Position numbers and translations under genes: made by a program. This document shows, piece after piece, positions 61,891-64,000 of a stretch of DNA of 64,000 bases. Position 1 is the first letter of the stretch. Every line of letters begins with the position of its first letter. Origin of the DNA: Cyclina sinensis (lineage: Eukaryota > Mollusca > Bivalvia > Venerida > Veneridae). The notes beneath the pieces are model-generated. The model had not been told where the DNA came from, ran no database searches, and saw nothing but the letters and a program-made list of their open reading frames with translations. The DNA lies in the NCBI GenBank assembly GCA_012932295.1, contig JAAONU010000006.1:31770882-31834881 (forward strand). The letters run 5' to 3'.

Positions 61891-64000
61891 AAGTAAATAC
61901 ATTCTTAAATTGAAGTGTACATATTCCTTGTCATGTGTTCAATTCATACGTGCTGATTCACCTGAACAAACTGTCGACAAACTGTACAGTTACCTTTTAG
62001 TGTTTGTACTAAAAACTTATTTTATATGCACAGTCTCTTGTTGTTGCTATGTTTTCTTGTTACACAGTTTTCTCCTACTTTGAAATCGATACAAGGGTTT
62101 ATTTCAAACTATTCATTTGATAGCAACATCAGATTTGATGTCGATGTAAACCAGATAAAAGTAATATCTACTTAAAAAGCATGTTTAGAAGCAATTTGTT
62201 GATTGCTCTTTGCTTAAACTTGTTGAAAAGAAAAATGCATCACATGTCCGAAATGGGCATGCATCAATTTGGGCAACGTTAATATCAAATATACAACAGG
62301 TAACATACCTGCTTTCAGTTACTGGTGAAGCCATTTATTGCCCAAAATGCTGTTTTTTTATATTATTATTTTATAAATAACGTAGCCATAAAAGCATATA
62401 ATATGTTAAGTAAAATGCATTTCAGATCAATAATTAAAGATTAAAGAAAATACACAGTGTTTCCTGCATTGTATAGGCTTTCAGCGTCCCAACATGTATA
62501 TACCATATATCCCTGGCTATTATTTATACTTATAACAACAACAACAGTAAATAAACAAAATTGATAAAAACAGTACGGTGCACAAAGGTCACAGGTCACT
62601 GCTATTTGCAATAATATGTTACAATTCATAACAGAATAATAAAACTTATTCTCATTAGTATCTTTGTCAGCGTATCGTTCGGACCTGTTTGCCTCATTGA
62701 CTTTTATAAAAGTGTTTCATGCATTTGTGTCTGGTGACTAGCCTGCACTGAGTTGTTGGTGGTTTGTTTAATTCATAAACCAAGGATTTAAAATTCTATT
62801 GGGTGATAAAATTACATAATATTAAAGACTTATTTTTGCAAACAATATTAGCTTACTACATTACTAAAATCAAATGTTGATAGTAAATAGGCATTATTCA
62901 TTTATAAGGTTTCGACATAATGAATGTCAGCCAAATATAGTCAAAACAGACAGTACTTTCATTTATTTATAAGATATTTATCAATAAATACCACACGTTA
63001 AAAGGCAAATCCCTAAAAGCAAGTGATCATTACGAAGCTGTGTTTTACAAGTATATTCTAGACTAAAGCCATCATTAAGTGACACAGCAAAACTATCACG
63101 GTCGCGTGTCGGAAAGCAATACACTGATGTAGATGAACGAGGCATTTAATGGCAATAGCTTCTACCCCAACCCTAGAAAACACGTATCTATTAAGAAATA
63201 TATAAAGGAAAATGGCCCGTGATGTTATACAGTATTTAGAGTTTAACGTGCATATGAAATCTAATATATTATCTCCGGTTGTTGTTAAAAGCATTGTATA
63301 ACTTGTAATCTCAGCGGTAGGGCATTTTGCAAGAGTCCAGTCTGACCGCAATTATTTGATCAGTCTCTTTTGTAATTTTGATATAATTAACCCACATTTA
63401 TGTCCTACTTTTTATATCAAAAAGTATTGTAGGTACTTCAATTATTGATCCAGCACATCCCGCGGTAAAATCCTCTTGCTGATGCAGCTATCTAATTATG
63501 AGAAAACGCAGACTGAAGCTTTCAACTTATTTTTCAAAACAGTGTCAATCTACGTCTTAAAAAATTTCAAACTGACGAGGACTTTTACTATCAAGGTGAC
63601 TCTGTTCATGGTATGCTTAAGAAATTTAAGTTCTTAAGCCCGCAGTAACGCTTATCTTCATATTTTGATGGGGCAAATAATGCACAAATGATAACAGCAT
63701 TATTCTTTTATATCTATAATAATGCATAAAAGACGGCACAAACTTGTTTACGTTTAAACTTTGACATCTGCAAACTAACTTTCCGGTTAAACTCACTGTT
63801 AACCCGACAACGTCTCGGCAAACCTGGGAGTGTTACATGTAAAATCTTAAAATAACGAATACAAAGTGCCAAATATATTTTTTTTGGTCTCAAAGTGACG
63901 TCAAGGAATAACATGCCAGAATCTCATCTCGTATAAGGCCGAGCTAATCCTGAATGAAGTATTGGCCGCGTTTTTTTTTTTTTTCATATTTGCCGTGTTA

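Larger units (their letters stand above)
43068..64000 (-). other. GABBR1 intron, partial (at least 20.9 kb, runs off right edge)
   Basis: This is everything upstream (in gene direction) of the acceptor at 43068. The expected preceding coding segment, with GCS.VST and MWNL motifs, was not found on the minus strand. The contents recognised are listed separately. The stretches between them (for example 45000-47190, 52250-54110, 55150-56850, 57100-59880, 61900-64000) show only AT-rich sequence without supported features. Confidence 0.8.

Noticed and set aside
63300..63350. tRNA-like CTCAGCGGTAGGGCAT
   Set aside because: Resembles a box A region, but no box B or pairing arms follow at the right distance.

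Overview
The window is AT-rich animal nuclear DNA. Nearly all of it is intron. It most likely comes from a bivalve mollusc: three short exons encode a type B GABA receptor subunit 1, and the introns carry several features described from bivalves, namely non-autonomous elements with ~140-167 bp tandem cores next to (ACGG)n/(CCGT)n runs, tRNA-derived SINEs and a mariner transposon. I cannot name the species from sequence alone.

The only protein-coding gene I can support is on the minus strand. Its exons, in transcription order, lie at 43067-42896, 3658-3557 and 1212-1147. All introns seen so far sit between codons (phase 0). The exons encode consecutive parts of the extracellular Venus-flytrap domain of GABBR1. 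The middle intron is 39,237 bp, the next is 2,344 bp, and the gene runs off both ends of the window. The first exon carries a one-base frame disruption four codons after its acceptor.

The 39-kb intron is built mainly from four diverged direct copies of one block (phase points ~3893, ~15607, ~23179, ~30332, ~38479), followed by a fragment at ~39560-39720. Because the copies can be aligned by eye, they act as empty sites for one another. A SINE is shared by copies 1, 3 and 4 and so predates the duplication. Other insertions occur in one copy only. Copy 1 holds a 1,742-bp mariner with matching 19-bp ends and a probable intron inside its dead transposase, plus two tandem-repeat elements. Copy 2 holds a 146-bp-unit array. 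Copy 3 holds a 625-bp insertion that splits its SINE. Copy 4 holds a 2.4-kb element whose inverted ends are minisatellite arrays, flanked by a 9-bp target duplication.

The 2.3-kb intron holds a tandem-repeat element and a dense cluster of cAMP-response-element sites. The incomplete upstream intron (43068-64000) holds three tandem-repeat elements, duplicated tRNA-like SINEs, a reverse-strand tRNA-like sequence, a perfect 32-bp hairpin, a CCAAT-box cluster and a 35-bp minisatellite. I see no functional RNA gene, CRISPR array or second gene.
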